Shown: positions 34,017 to 43,232 of the stretch, piece by piece
Numbering within the stretch: the first letter of the stretch is position 1
How the letters are laid out: each line of letters begins with the position of its first letter
Origin: Agrobacterium tumefaciens_K
Lineage (GTDB): Bacteria > Pseudomonadota > Alphaproteobacteria > Rhizobiales > Rhizobiaceae
DNA length: 64,000 bases
Direction: 5' to 3'
Assembly (NCBI RefSeq): GCF_031801495.1
Contig: NZ_JAOEGC010000002.1
Coordinates: 124,001-188,000, forward strand
Position numbers and translations under genes: made by a program
The notes under the pieces: generated by a model
Told to the model about the DNA's origin: nothing
The model's input: only the letters and a program-made list of their open reading frames with translations
Database searches by the model: none

Positions 34017-34385
34017 ATGGCATGGATGACGCTAAAGGCTGAGATCAGTTTGATTGTTATGGTGGCGGTGTGTCTCGTATCCTCCGCCGCCCATGCGCAG
34101 ACCGTTTTCCAGAAAGGTTTCGAACCTGCGCCGGATGCCTATGTCAATCTGCCCGGCGTCAAGGATCCAAGAACGTTGGAGCCAAAAGTCCGATACAGGT
34201 GCCACAGCGAAATGGGTTCGACGGGCTATTCGCGTGGCCCTTACCGCAATGTCTTTGGTAGTCGCGGGCTCGCCGTGCAGGGCTATCGCTGCACCGATGA
34301 GAACGGTATTTCCACCTTTGGTGGACGCAACCCCACCTCGCAGGGATGGTATCCCGGCATAAATCCCCACGATCCGACCTTCTGA
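34017..34385 (+). CDS. Small secreted protein of unknown function
   Basis: 122 residues with a predicted signal peptide (ISLIVMVAVCLVSSAAHAQ, cleavage after AHAQ). The mature part of about 94 residues has two cysteines, in VRYRCHSEM and QGYRCTDENG, spaced to form one disulfide, and many Gly, Ser and Pro. I recognise no family. The start could be three codons later (34026). It sits alone between the NlpC/P60 gene and pncB, with 86 bp and 137 bp on either side. Confidence 0.6.
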   Translation: MAWMTLKAEISLIVMVAVCLVSSAAHAQTVFQKGFEPAPDAYVNLPGVKDPRTLEPKVRYRCHSEMGSTGYSRGPYRNVFGSRGLAVQGYRCTDENGISTFGGRNPTSQGWYPGINPHDPTF

Positions 34386-34522
34386 GGCCGCATCGACGCC
34401 ACCTTTCGCTTTCTCCCGCTCTGGACTTGTCCTCGCATTTTCAGATAAGTCTCTGGTGTAGCAGATTGATACTGCCGGAATGCGCAGTGACATCGGCCAT
34501 GCCGATGGGGGGAATGCGAGCC

Positions 34523-35827
34523 ATGACGAAGACCGATATAGCAACCCGTGTTTACAATCACACCTGGAAGCTCGATCCGATCATCCGCAGCCTGATCGAT
34601 ACGGATTTCTACAAGCTTCTGATGTTGCAGATGATCTGGAAGCTTTATCCGGAAGTCGACGCGACTTTCTCCGTCATCAACCGCACGAAGACGGTGCGCC
34701 TCGCCGACGAGATCGACGAAATGGAACTGCGTGAGCAGCTCGATCACGCGCGCACGTTGCGGCTGTCGAAAAAGGAAAATATCTGGCTCGCCGGTAACAC
34801 CTTCTATGGCCGGTCGCAGATCTTCGAACCGGAGTTCCTGTCGTGGCTTTCCAGCTATCAGCTGCCGGAATACGAGCTTTACAAGCGCGACGGGCAGTAT
34901 GAACTGAATTTCCACGGACGCTGGATGGACACCACGCTCTGGGAGATTCCGGCGCTTGCCATCATCAACGAGCTGCGGTCGCGCAGTGCCATGCGCTCCC
35001 TCGGTTATTTTACCCTCGACGTGCTTTATGCCCGAGCTAAGGCAAAGATGTGGGAAAAGGTCGAGCGGCTGCGTGAGCTTCCCGGCCTTCGCATTTCCGA
35101 TTTCGGCACGCGCCGTCGCCATAGCTTCATGTGGCAGCGCTGGTGCGTCGAAGCTCTGAAGGAAGGTATCGGTCCGGCCTTTACCGGCACGAGCAATGTT
35201 CTTTTGGCCATGGATTCCGATCTGGAAGCGGTCGGCACCAATGCCCATGAATTGCCGATGGTCGTCGCGGCCCTCGCCAAGACGGATGAGGAACTCTCGA
35301 CGGCGCCCTATCAGGTTCTCAAGGACTGGAACCGGCTTTACGGCGGCAATCTGCTGATTGTTCTTCCCGATGCCTTTGGCACGGCGGCATTCCTGCGCAG
35401 CGCGCCGGAATGGGTGGCAGACTGGACGGGTTTTCGCCCGGATAGCGCACCGCCGATCGAGGGTGGTGAAAAGATCATCGAGTGGTGGAAGAAGATGGGA
35501 CGCGATCCCCGCAAGAAGATGCTCATCTTTTCCGATGGACTTGATGTCGATGCGATCATCGACACCTATCGGCATTTCGAAGGCCGGGTACGGATGAGCT
35601 TCGGCTGGGGTACCAACCTCACCAACGATTTCGCAGGTTGCGCTCCGAAGACTATCGCCAGCCTGAAGCCGATCTCCATCGTCTGCAAGGTGAGCGATGC
35701 GAATGGTCGGCCGGCAGTGAAGCTCTCCGACAATCCGCAGAAAGCCACCGGCGACCCGGCCGAGGTTCAGCGTTACCTCAGGTTCTTCGGTCAGGAAGAC
35801 CTGAAGGAACAGAAGGTTCTCGTTTAA
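34523..35827 (+). CDS. pncB: PncB, nicotinate phosphoribosyltransferase
   Basis: 434 residues from MTKTDIATRVYNHTWKLDPI; the frame is open further upstream but without homology-like sequence, and a GGGGGG tract gives the ribosome site. It makes nicotinate mononucleotide from nicotinate and PRPP for NAD salvage. Family landmarks are SLIDTDFYKLLMLQMIWKLY, the FGTRRRHSFMWQ segment, AFTGTSNVLLA and the substrate region SDGLDVDAIIDTY followed by FGWGTNLTNDF. It ends at a strong bidirectional terminator shared with the convergent aminopeptidase gene. Confidence 0.95.
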   Translation: MTKTDIATRVYNHTWKLDPIIRSLIDTDFYKLLMLQMIWKLYPEVDATFSVINRTKTVRLADEIDEMELREQLDHARTLRLSKKENIWLAGNTFYGRSQIFEPEFLSWLSSYQLPEYELYKRDGQYELNFHGRWMDTTLWEIPALAIINELRSRSAMRSLGYFTLDVLYARAKAKMWEKVERLRELPGLRISDFGTRRRHSFMWQRWCVEALKEGIGPAFTGTSNVLLAMDSDLEAVGTNAHELPMVVAALAKTDEELSTAPYQVLKDWNRLYGGNLLIVLPDAFGTAAFLRSAPEWVADWTGFRPDSAPPIEGGEKIIEWWKKMGRDPRKKMLIFSDGLDVDAIIDTYRHFEGRVRMSFGWGTNLTNDFAGCAPKTIASLKPISIVCKVSDANGRPAVKLSDNPQKATGDPAEVQRYLRFFGQEDLKEQKVLV

Positions 35828-35864
35828 AAAAGCGGAGAGTGGGAGCCCACTCTCCGCTTTTTTT
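35826..35864. terminator. Bidirectional terminator between pncB and the aminopeptidase gene
   Basis: AAAAA precedes a perfect stem GCGGAGAGTGG (35832-35842) with CCACTCTCCGC (35847-35857), followed by TTTTTTT. Runs on both sides let it work for both convergent genes. Confidence 0.92.
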
Positions 35865-35868
35865 GTCG

Positions 35869-37263
35869 TTACTTCGCGAAGTGATGCGAGATGTAGTGGA
35901 ACAGAGCGCGGATGCCCTGTGCCTCGCCACCGATGGAAGAATGGTGCCTTTCGCTTGGCGACCAGCCGTAGATGTCGAAATGAACCCACTTCTTGGTGTT
36001 CGTGACGAAACGCTTCAGAAACAGCGCTGCGGTGATCGATCCTGCCATGCCGCCAGAAGGCGCATTGGTGATGTCTGCTGCGCGTGTGCGTATGTCTTTG
36101 TCGTAGCCCATATAGAGCGGCATGCGCCACAGCGGATCGTCGGTGTCGATACTGGCCTCGAAGATGTCGTGGGCGAGGTCGTTGTCGTCGGTGAAGAACG
36201 GCGGCAGGTCGGGGCCAAGCGCTACGCGGGCCGCACCCGTCAGTGTCGCCATATCGATCATCAGGTCCGGGGCATCCTCATCGGCATAGGCCAGCGCGTC
36301 GGCCAGAATGAGCCGGCCTTCCGCATCCGTGTTGTCGATCTGCACGGTCAACCCCTTGCGGCTTCTGTATATGTCGCCGGGACGGAAGGCGTTGGAAGCA
36401 ATGGAATTTTCCACTGCGGGCACAATCACGCGAAGCTCGACGGGGAGGTTGGCATCCATGATCATCAGCGCAAGGCCGAGCACGTTGGCAGCGCCACCCA
36501 TGTCTTTCTTCATGAGTGCCATGGAGGCGGCAGTCTTTATGTCGAGGCCGCCGGTATCGAAGCACACACCCTTGCCGACGAGCGTCAGGCGAGGGTTGCC
36601 TTTCTTGCCCCAGTTCATCTCAAGCAGGCGGGGAGCACCCTCGCTTGCGCGGCCGACGGCATGGACGAGCGGGAAGTTCTGTTTCAGTAGATCTTCGCCG
36701 GAAACGGTTTTCACCTTCGCCTTGTAGTGGGCGGCAAGCGCCCGGAATGCGATCTCCAGCTGATCCGGCCCCATGTCATTGGCCGGCACGTTGATGAGGT
36801 CGCGGGCAAGGAACACGCCGGCGAGAATACGCACGATTTCGCCGTCTTCCGCATCCTGCGGGACGAGCAGTTTCGCACCGTTGGATTTCACGGTTTTGTA
36901 TTTGTCGAAGCGGTAGCTTCCAAGACCAAAGCCGAGCGCCAGACGGTTGGCCGTCAGTGGAGCGGTTTCGATATGCCAGTCGCCTTCGGGCAGCTCACGC
37001 GCCAGCTTGCCCGTGATGAAGGGAACCTCGGAAGGGTTCCCGCCAAGCCCTAGGAGAACGCCGCCCAGCGAACCGTCGGCGGACGGAATCAGCAATACCG
37101 CGCCCGCGTCTGCCTTGAAGCCTGCCTTCTTCGCCCAGTCGAGTGCGAGAGGATCGATGGCTCCCTGCTCGATATGTGCAGGCGTGACGGCAAAAACCGG
37201 CAGGGTTTTTCCGGACTGGGTGCTGAAAGGGGTGGGGCGTTCGATGAACTGGTAGGGCGCCAT
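35869..37263 (-). CDS. M17-family leucyl aminopeptidase
   Basis: 464 residues from MAPYQFIERPTPF; an upstream frame to 37398 lacks homology-like sequence. It is a two-metal cytosolic aminopeptidase. The signature NTDAEGRL is in the C-terminal domain, with metal- and substrate-site blocks LVGKGVCFDTGGLDIKTAA, MKKDMGGAANVLGL and DMATLTGAARVALG. Overall it is closest to the shorter PepA/PepB-like group found in alphaproteobacteria that lacks the DNA-binding extension role seen in E. coli PepA. It is expressed alone, ending at the shared terminator. Confidence 0.9.
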   Translation of the reverse strand: MAPYQFIERPTPFSTQSGKTLPVFAVTPAHIEQGAIDPLALDWAKKAGFKADAGAVLLIPSADGSLGGVLLGLGGNPSEVPFITGKLARELPEGDWHIETAPLTANRLALGFGLGSYRFDKYKTVKSNGAKLLVPQDAEDGEIVRILAGVFLARDLINVPANDMGPDQLEIAFRALAAHYKAKVKTVSGEDLLKQNFPLVHAVGRASEGAPRLLEMNWGKKGNPRLTLVGKGVCFDTGGLDIKTAASMALMKKDMGGAANVLGLALMIMDANLPVELRVIVPAVENSIASNAFRPGDIYRSRKGLTVQIDNTDAEGRLILADALAYADEDAPDLMIDMATLTGAARVALGPDLPPFFTDDNDLAHDIFEASIDTDDPLWRMPLYMGYDKDIRTRAADITNAPSGGMAGSITAALFLKRFVTNTKKWVHFDIYGWSPSERHHSSIGGEAQGIRALFHYISHHFAK

Positions 37264-37391
37264 GGTCTGCTCTCGTTGCCGCATCGGTCCGAAAATCCTA
37301 CGTGATTTTTCACGGGAACGATGCGCAGTTTCAAAAAGGGTTAGAGCGTCCTTTCGGATGCGAGGCGCTCCAACGTCCAGAATCGGTGCGA

Positions 37392-37416
37392 TTAACACTC
37401 TGTTAGGGTTAACAGA
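37392..37416. promoter_or_regulatory. CtrA-like motif overlapping a dyad upstream of tadD
   Basis: TTAACACTCTGTTAG (37392-37406) fits TTAA-N7-TTAA with one mismatch, and overlaps a perfect 7-bp dyad TCTGTTA-GGGT-TAACAGA (37399-37416). It lies about 86 bp upstream of tadD. A role is inferred from similar motifs at other promoters of the pilus locus. The rest of the 238-bp gap shows nothing clear. Confidence 0.4.
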
Positions 37417-37501
37417 TTATTGCTTTAGCGAAAGTTGCGTCATGTGAGTCTGTCGTGTGTCGGGCGCAAGATCGATATAACTCATGTGCGGGGGCAATGT
37501 C

Positions 37502-38326
37502 ATGGTTGCTTTTTCTTCAGGATCCATCAACCGGAAGAGGTTGCTGAGCGGCGTTTATATGATGGCGCTGGTTCTGGCTGTTTCCGGATGCGCAAGCACC
37601 AACAAGCCGGATCGCATGTCAACGGGCTCCATCCCCACAGCCTCGCGCTCCTACGACCAGATGAACATGGATCAGCTGCGGCAGGCCGAAAGTGCGGCTG
37701 GAAAAGCCTATGAGCGGAGCCCCAGAGACAAATCCGTTGGTATGAATTACGCCAACCTGCTGATGATGACCGGCAAGAATACGCAGGCACTGGCCGTCAT
37801 GCAGCAGGTTGCCATTGCCCACCCTGCCGACCGCGATGTGCTTGCGGCCTTCGGCAAGGCGCAAGCCGCGGGCGGTCAGCTGGAGCAGGCATTGTCCACC
37901 ATTCAGCGCGCGCAGACCCCGGACCGGCCCGACTGGCGGCTTTACTCCGCCGAAGGCGCGGTTCTCGACCAGCTTGGGCGGTCGAACGAGGCGCGCGCCA
38001 AATATCGTCAGGCGCTGGATCTGAAACCCAATGATCCGAGCGTCCTTTCGAACCTTGGCATGTCCTACGTGCTTTCGAGCGATCCGCGCACGGCCGAAAC
38101 ATATCTTCAATCGGCGATTTCCCAGCCCGGTGCGGACAGCCGCGTTCGCCAGAATCTTGCGCTCGTGGTTGGCCTGCAAGGCCGTTTTGCCGATGCTGAA
38201 CGGATTGCGGCGCAGGAACTTTCACCGCAGCAAGCTCAGGCAAATCTCAGCTATCTGCGTGCCATGCTCGCGCAGCAGAATTCCTGGCAGCAGCTGGCGA
38301 AAAAGGACGACAGGACGACCGGCTGA
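37502..38326 (+). CDS. tadD: TadD-like TPR lipoprotein of the Tad pilus system
   Basis: 274 residues from MVAFSSGSINRKRLL with a GGGGGC ribosome site. A lipoprotein signal ends in the lipobox LAVSGC. The rest is tetratricopeptide-like repeats, for example LYSAEGAVLDQLGRSNEARA followed by KYRQALDLKPNDPSVLSNLG. TadD lipoproteins act as outer-membrane assembly factors for the Flp pilus secretin. It is convergent to the tadC end of the pilus operon, with 59 bp between, and has its own promoter region carrying a CtrA-like motif. Confidence 0.82.
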   Translation: MVAFSSGSINRKRLLSGVYMMALVLAVSGCASTNKPDRMSTGSIPTASRSYDQMNMDQLRQAESAAGKAYERSPRDKSVGMNYANLLMMTGKNTQALAVMQQVAIAHPADRDVLAAFGKAQAAGGQLEQALSTIQRAQTPDRPDWRLYSAEGAVLDQLGRSNEARAKYRQALDLKPNDPSVLSNLGMSYVLSSDPRTAETYLQSAISQPGADSRVRQNLALVVGLQGRFADAERIAAQELSPQQAQANLSYLRAMLAQQNSWQQLAKKDDRTTG

Positions 38327-38357
38327 GCCAGCCCTTTTTCCTTATATAGCGTATCAA

Positions 38358-38375
38358 GCCGCCGTTTTGGGCGGC
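38358..38375. terminator. Hairpin between convergent tadD and tadC
   Basis: GCCGCC (38358-38363) pairs with GGCGGC (38370-38375). No T-run follows on either strand, so terminator function is tentative. Confidence 0.4.
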
Positions 38376-38385
38376 AACCGTCCGA

Positions 38386-39372
38386 TCAGAACGTATCGGC
38401 GACGCGGATGCCCGCAGGGCCAAGAATGACGGCGACAAGCACCGGCAGGAAAAACAGGATCATCGGCACGGTCAACTTGGGCGGCAAGGCAGCGGCTTTC
38501 TTTTCCGCCTCGTTCATGCGTTCGTCGCGACCTTCCTGCGCCAGAACGCGCAATGCCTGCGCCAGCGGCGTGCCGTATCGCTCAGCCTGAATAAGTGCCT
38601 GTACGACGCTCTTCACCGCTTCCAGTTGCGTCCGCATGCCGAAGTTTTCAAGCGCCACGCGCCTGTCCTGAAGGAAGGACAGCTCGGCGGTCGTCAGCAT
38701 CATCTCTTCGGCGAGTTCCGGTGACTGTTCAGCCATTTCCTCCGCCACGCGGCGCATGGCTGCCTCCATCGACACGCCGGATTCGATACAGATCAACATG
38801 AGATCGAGTGCATCCGGCCAGGCCCGCTTGATGGAGAGCTGCCGCTTGGTCATCCGGTTGGAAATGTAGATGTTCGGAGCATAGAAGCCGACGTAACCGG
38901 ATATCAGAACGACCATCAGCCGCACGATGAAAGACTTGTCGGCAAGGTTTCCGAGAATGAACACCCAGGTGGCTGCAAGACCAAGAAAAATGAACGGCAG
39001 GACGAAGCGAGCCGCTAGGAACAGGTTGAACGCGTTCTGCGAGCGCAGGCCAGCCGCGCGCAGCTTGTTCATCGTGTTCTTGTCGGCAAGGGCTTCGCGC
39101 AGGTTGAAACGCTCCACGAGGCGATGTGCAGACTTGTTGTTGGTGCTTCGCAGCGAGGCTTTGTTTTCTCTGCCCACGGTCGCCATACGCTCGCGCTCGC
39201 GGGTGCGGATAAGATCGCGTTCCGAAGAAACCGCCTTCATCCGCTTGTTGAAATCCTTCCTTTCGAGGAAGGGCATGACCATTGTGTAAAGGGTCGCAAA
39301 AACGGCAAGCGTAACGAGTATCGCGATCAGCGTCTGCGGGTCGGTGAGGCTTGAAAGAAGACTTCCTGTCAT
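38386..39372 (-). CDS. tadC: TadC/CtpI, Tad pilus inner-membrane platform protein
   Basis: 328 residues with an N-terminal helix, a cytoplasmic T2SS-F domain (SFMEAAMRRVAEEMAEQSPE-like, here SGVSMEAAMRRVAEEMAEQS) and three further helices. It partners with TadB to form the inner-membrane base on which the CpaF ATPase acts. The segment LAQALRVLAQEGRDERMNEA and AAALPPKLTVPMILFFLPVL are typical. It is the last gene of the minus-strand pilus operon, nine bases after tadB. Confidence 0.9.
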   Translation of the reverse strand: MTGSLLSSLTDPQTLIAILVTLAVFATLYTMVMPFLERKDFNKRMKAVSSERDLIRTRERERMATVGRENKASLRSTNNKSAHRLVERFNLREALADKNTMNKLRAAGLRSQNAFNLFLAARFVLPFIFLGLAATWVFILGNLADKSFIVRLMVVLISGYVGFYAPNIYISNRMTKRQLSIKRAWPDALDLMLICIESGVSMEAAMRRVAEEMAEQSPELAEEMMLTTAELSFLQDRRVALENFGMRTQLEAVKSVVQALIQAERYGTPLAQALRVLAQEGRDERMNEAEKKAAALPPKLTVPMILFFLPVLVAVILGPAGIRVADTF

Positions 39373-39381
39373 GGCCGTACC

Positions 39382-40386
39382 TTAGATGTCGAAGTTGATC
39401 ATGTTGCGCATGATGATGATGCCTATCGACATCCATAACCCGGAAGCTCCGAGAATGATGTGGCCGCGCGTGTCCGTGAAGAGGACAGCGAGATAGCTCG
39501 GCGACGTCAGGTGAACCAGCAGCATGACGATGAACGGCAGGGCGCCGATGATGACTGCCGATGCCTTTGCTTCCATGGAAAGCGCCTGCACCTTGGCGCG
39601 CATCTTGCGGCGCTCGCGCAGAACCTTCGACAGATTGGCGAGTGCCTCGGAAAGGTTGCCGCCGGCCTGCGCCTGAATGTTTATGACGGTGCTGAAGAAA
39701 TTCACCTCGAAAAGCGGCATGGTCAGCATCATGCGCTCGATTGCCTGCGGGATACCTATCCCGACCTGCTGGGCATCGATGACGCGCTGGAACTCGGTTT
39801 TGACCGGCTCCTGTCCATCCGACGCAATCAGGCGAACGGCATCGTTCAGTGGCAATCCGGATTTGATGGAACGGCACATGACGTCCAACGCATTCGGAAA
39901 CTCCTCGAGAAACTTTTTCTGGCGGCGTTTGATCAGAAAACCGATAATCCACCGTGGCAGACCAAGCGCCAGAACAATCGCCAGAAGCGGAACAATCATC
40001 AACGGGAGGCCGTAGAGAAGCGCAACGAAGCTTGCAGCCAGCGCCGACCCTATGCTCATGACGTAAAACCGGCGGACCGAAATTTCCAGACCCGCCTGAA
40101 CCAGCTTTTCCCGCAAGCTGATGTTCCTTGCCTTCTTGGCTTTCTCGTCCTGCTTCTTTTCCAGCTCGCGCAGGCTGTCTTGCATGGACTTCCGGCGTTT
40201 GCTCAGGTCCTGAACGCGATCCCGCGCGGCCTTGATTTTTGTATGGTCCGTTTCCGCCGTCTTCACCCGCTTCATGCGGGTGGTGGTCTTTTTCTCCACC
40301 TCTATCTGCGGAAACAGGAATGCATAGGCGAGCCCCCCCGCCGAGATGGCGACAAGCGTCACAAGCAGAACGATTGTGAGGTTCAT
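39382..40386 (-). CDS. tadB: TadB/CtpH, Tad pilus inner-membrane platform protein
   Basis: 334 residues. An N-terminal helix is followed by a charged region with SLRELEKKQDEKAKKARNIS, then two helices, the T2SS-F domain (DVMCRSIKSGLPLNDAVRLI, GNLSEALANLSKVLRERRKM) and final membrane spans. TadB and TadC build the platform of the type IVb pilus machine. It begins 14 bases after cpaF and ends nine before tadC, consistent with one transcript. Confidence 0.92.
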   Translation of the reverse strand: MNLTIVLLVTLVAISAGGLAYAFLFPQIEVEKKTTTRMKRVKTAETDHTKIKAARDRVQDLSKRRKSMQDSLRELEKKQDEKAKKARNISLREKLVQAGLEISVRRFYVMSIGSALAASFVALLYGLPLMIVPLLAIVLALGLPRWIIGFLIKRRQKKFLEEFPNALDVMCRSIKSGLPLNDAVRLIASDGQEPVKTEFQRVIDAQQVGIGIPQAIERMMLTMPLFEVNFFSTVINIQAQAGGNLSEALANLSKVLRERRKMRAKVQALSMEAKASAVIIGALPFIVMLLVHLTSPSYLAVLFTDTRGHIILGASGLWMSIGIIIMRNMINFDI

Positions 40387-40400
40387 CGAGGACGCCTTCC

Positions 40401-41876
40401 TTAGGAGTTCTTTTCCATGTCGTCGAGTGCTGCCGCCAGCCGGGTTTCTTCCCCGTAATAGCGAGCGCGATCCCAGAAGTGGGGTTTGCTGATCCCCGTA
40501 GAGACGTGTTTGCCGATCAGCTTTCCGTTTGCGTCCTCGCCCTCGATTTCGTAGCGCATCAGATCCTGGGTGACGATCACATCACCTTCCATTCCGATGA
40601 CTTCGGTGATCTGGGTGATGCGGCGCGAACCGTCTCGAAGACGGGCAGCCTGAATGACCACGTCGATAGAGCCTGAAATGATTTCGCGAACCGTCTTTGC
40701 CGGCAAGGTAAAGCCGCCCATTGCGATCATCGATTCAATACGGCTCAGGCATTCGCGTGGCGTGTTGGCGTGGATCGTGCCCATAGACCCGTCGTGACCC
40801 GTATTCATTGCCTGCAGAAGGTCGAAGACCTCCGGCCCGCGCACTTCGCCGACGACGATGCGTTCCGGACGCATACGCAGGCAGTTTTTCACGAGGTCGC
40901 GCATGGTGATCTCGCCTTCGCCTTCAATATTCGGCGGGCGGGTTTCGAGCCGGACGACATGTGGCTGCTGTAGCTGCAGTTCGGCGGTATCCTCACAGGT
41001 GATGATGCGCTCATCCTTTTCGATGAAGCTTGTCAGGCAGTTGAGGAGCGTTGTTTTCCCCGAACCCGTTCCGCCGGAAATCACCACGTTGCAGCGGACA
41101 CGCCCGATGATCTTGAGCAGGGTCGCGCCTTCCGGCGTGATGGCGCCAAACCGCACGAGCTGCTCGAGCGTGAGCTTGTCCTTCTTGAATTTTCGGATGG
41201 TCAGCGCCGGACCGTCAATTGCAAGCGGTGGAGCGATGACGTTAACGCGGGAGCCGTCTGGAAGACGGGCGTCGCAGATCGGGCTGGATTCATCCACGCG
41301 GCGGCCGACCTGGCTGACGATACGCTGGCAGATCGAAAGCAGCTGCGCATTGTCACGGAATCGGATGTCGGACTCGATGGTCTTGCCGCCCACTTCGATG
41401 AAGGTCTGGCCAGAACCGTTGACCATGATGTCGGCGATGTCGTCGCGGGCAAGAAGCGGCTCCAGCGGCCCGTAACCCAGAACGTCGTTGCAGATGTCCT
41501 CTAGCAGCTCTTCCTGCTCGGAAATGGACATCGCGAAGTTCTTGATCGTGATGATATCGTTGACGATATCGCGGATTTCCTCGCGCGCGCTTTCCGCGTC
41601 GAGCTTGGCGAGCTGCGAAAGATCGATCGTGTCGATCAGCGCCGAAAAGACCTGGCTCTTCGTATTGTAATATTCTTCGGTGCGTGCACGCTTTTTGGGT
41701 TGCGGCGGGGTGGTAACGTACGCCTGCCGCGACGCCGCGGCGGCTTGGCCCGGTTCGACCGTGGCCACAGGTTCCGGACGAGGCTCGGGCGCAACGGGTG
41801 CCTGCACGGTTACCGCAGCGGGAAAATCCGTTTTTGCACTTTTGGCTGGGCTGTCGCTTCCGCGTTTTCCGAACAT
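40401..41876 (-). CDS. cpaF: CpaF/TadA/CtpG, Tad pilus assembly ATPase
   Basis: 491 residues. A disordered Pro/Ala-rich N-terminus (about 1-65) precedes the VirB11/GspE-like fold. Walker A GGTGSGKT is at 268-275, an acidic box ITCEDTAELQLQQPHVVRLE follows, then Walker B region RPERIVVGEVRGPE and the His-box GHDGSMGTIHANTPREC. It powers both extension and possibly retraction of the Flp pilus. It lies between cpaE and tadB in the operon. Confidence 0.95.
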   Translation of the reverse strand: MFGKRGSDSPAKSAKTDFPAAVTVQAPVAPEPRPEPVATVEPGQAAAASRQAYVTTPPQPKKRARTEEYYNTKSQVFSALIDTIDLSQLAKLDAESAREEIRDIVNDIITIKNFAMSISEQEELLEDICNDVLGYGPLEPLLARDDIADIMVNGSGQTFIEVGGKTIESDIRFRDNAQLLSICQRIVSQVGRRVDESSPICDARLPDGSRVNVIAPPLAIDGPALTIRKFKKDKLTLEQLVRFGAITPEGATLLKIIGRVRCNVVISGGTGSGKTTLLNCLTSFIEKDERIITCEDTAELQLQQPHVVRLETRPPNIEGEGEITMRDLVKNCLRMRPERIVVGEVRGPEVFDLLQAMNTGHDGSMGTIHANTPRECLSRIESMIAMGGFTLPAKTVREIISGSIDVVIQAARLRDGSRRITQITEVIGMEGDVIVTQDLMRYEIEGEDANGKLIGKHVSTGISKPHFWDRARYYGEETRLAAALDDMEKNS

Positions 41877-41908
41877 CGGTGTTTTCCGTTCAGGCTCAAA
41901 GGCAAGCG

Positions 41909-43198
41909 CTACTTGCGCTTGATAAGATTCATCAGCTTGTCCAGACCGCCCCGCTTGTTCTTGCGGATCATGGTGCGGCCGGTGACGATATGGGAGATCT
42001 GCGAGAAGGTTTCGGCGACCGAAGACTTCTCGTCGATCTCCCGGATCATGCGGCCGCTGTTTGCGGCGCTGCCGAACAGCTGCACGTCGAAAGGAATGAT
42101 GGCGATCGGTTCTATTTCCAGCGGATCGAGGAAATCTGCAGGCGCGATTTCCGGACGCTTCGGCATGCCGACCTGATTGAGAATGAGGTGAGGCGGTTTG
42201 TCGTTCGGGCGCAGCTTCTTCAACGCGTCGAAAAGGTTCTTGGTGTTGCGCAGGTTGGCGAGGTCGGGAACGGCGGTGATGACCACCTCGTCGGCTTCCG
42301 AAAGCACCGTACGGGTCCAGTCATACCAGTGATGCGGCAGATCCAGGACGGCGACCGGCGCGCTTCGTTGCAGAACCTCCATGATCGGCTGGAACGCCAG
42401 CCGGTCGAGATCATAGGTTCTGTCGAGCAGGGAAGGGGCTGCGAGGAGGGACAGATGATCCGAACACTTCGTCAGCAAGCGGTCGAGAAACACCTCATCC
42501 AGTCGTTCCGGTGAAAACACGGCTTCCGCCATGCCCTGCGCGGGATCCTGATCGAAATCGATGTTGGCCGTGCCGTAGGCAAGGTCCATGTCGGCCAGGA
42601 TCGTTTCCGTGGAAAACAGGCTGGCAATCCCAAACGCGCAGTTGTGCGCGATCGTCGAGGAACCAACCCCGCCCTTGGCGCCGATGAAGGCGATGTTGCG
42701 TCCGAGCGGCTCGGCCTCCGGGTCGACGAAGATGGCCGAAATGGATGCCAGCAGATCGGTCATTCCGACCGGAGCAACAAGATATTCCGAGATGCCGTTG
42801 CGGATCAGATCGCGATAGAGCGTGATGTCGTTGTGCCGGCCGACGATGATGACGCGCGTGGACGGATCGCAGACTTCGGCGAGTGGCGACAGGTCGTCCA
42901 GCAGGGAAGACGGGTTGCTTGCCGTCTCGAGAATGATGAGGTTCGGGGTGGGAGACGATGAGAACATCGTCGCCGCTGCATTGATATCGCCCTTGGTGAC
43001 GCGCAGCGTTACCTTGCTCATGCGCCGGTCGTTGGACAGGGCGTCCATGACCTTCTGCATGCTGTCGCTGATGCAGAAGGTGTGAACGGATATACGGGGA
43101 AGCGGGCGCAGCCGATCCATGTCCGATACACGGATTGACGGCTCGGCATCGGCGTCGCCGCTGTTTTGCGTCTGAATGTCGTACTCTACCGTGCTCAT
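41909..43198 (-). CDS. cpaE: CpaE/TadZ/CtpF, pilus localisation ATPase (MinD/ParA-like)
   Basis: 429 residues from MSTVEYDIQTQNSGDADAEP; an upstream frame lacks family sequence. The N-terminal part is a receiver-like domain (RVIIVGRHNDITLYRDLIRN, SEYLVAPVGMTDLLASI). The C-terminal ATPase domain has the deviant Walker A GAKGGVGSST and DMDLAYGTANIDF. CpaE-type proteins place the pilus machine at the cell pole. It lies 34 bp after cpaD and 32 bp before cpaF in the operon. Confidence 0.93.
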   Translation of the reverse strand: MSTVEYDIQTQNSGDADAEPSIRVSDMDRLRPLPRISVHTFCISDSMQKVMDALSNDRRMSKVTLRVTKGDINAAATMFSSSPTPNLIILETASNPSSLLDDLSPLAEVCDPSTRVIIVGRHNDITLYRDLIRNGISEYLVAPVGMTDLLASISAIFVDPEAEPLGRNIAFIGAKGGVGSSTIAHNCAFGIASLFSTETILADMDLAYGTANIDFDQDPAQGMAEAVFSPERLDEVFLDRLLTKCSDHLSLLAAPSLLDRTYDLDRLAFQPIMEVLQRSAPVAVLDLPHHWYDWTRTVLSEADEVVITAVPDLANLRNTKNLFDALKKLRPNDKPPHLILNQVGMPKRPEIAPADFLDPLEIEPIAIIPFDVQLFGSAANSGRMIREIDEKSSVAETFSQISHIVTGRTMIRKNKRGGLDKLMNLIKRK

Positions 43199-43232
43199 CG
43201 TCTTGTCCGTCGTAACATTCGTTTGAAACGCA

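Noticed and set aside
34283..36130. 615-codon minus-strand open frame opposite pncB
   Set aside because: Antisense shadow crossing the shared terminator, which no real gene here would do.
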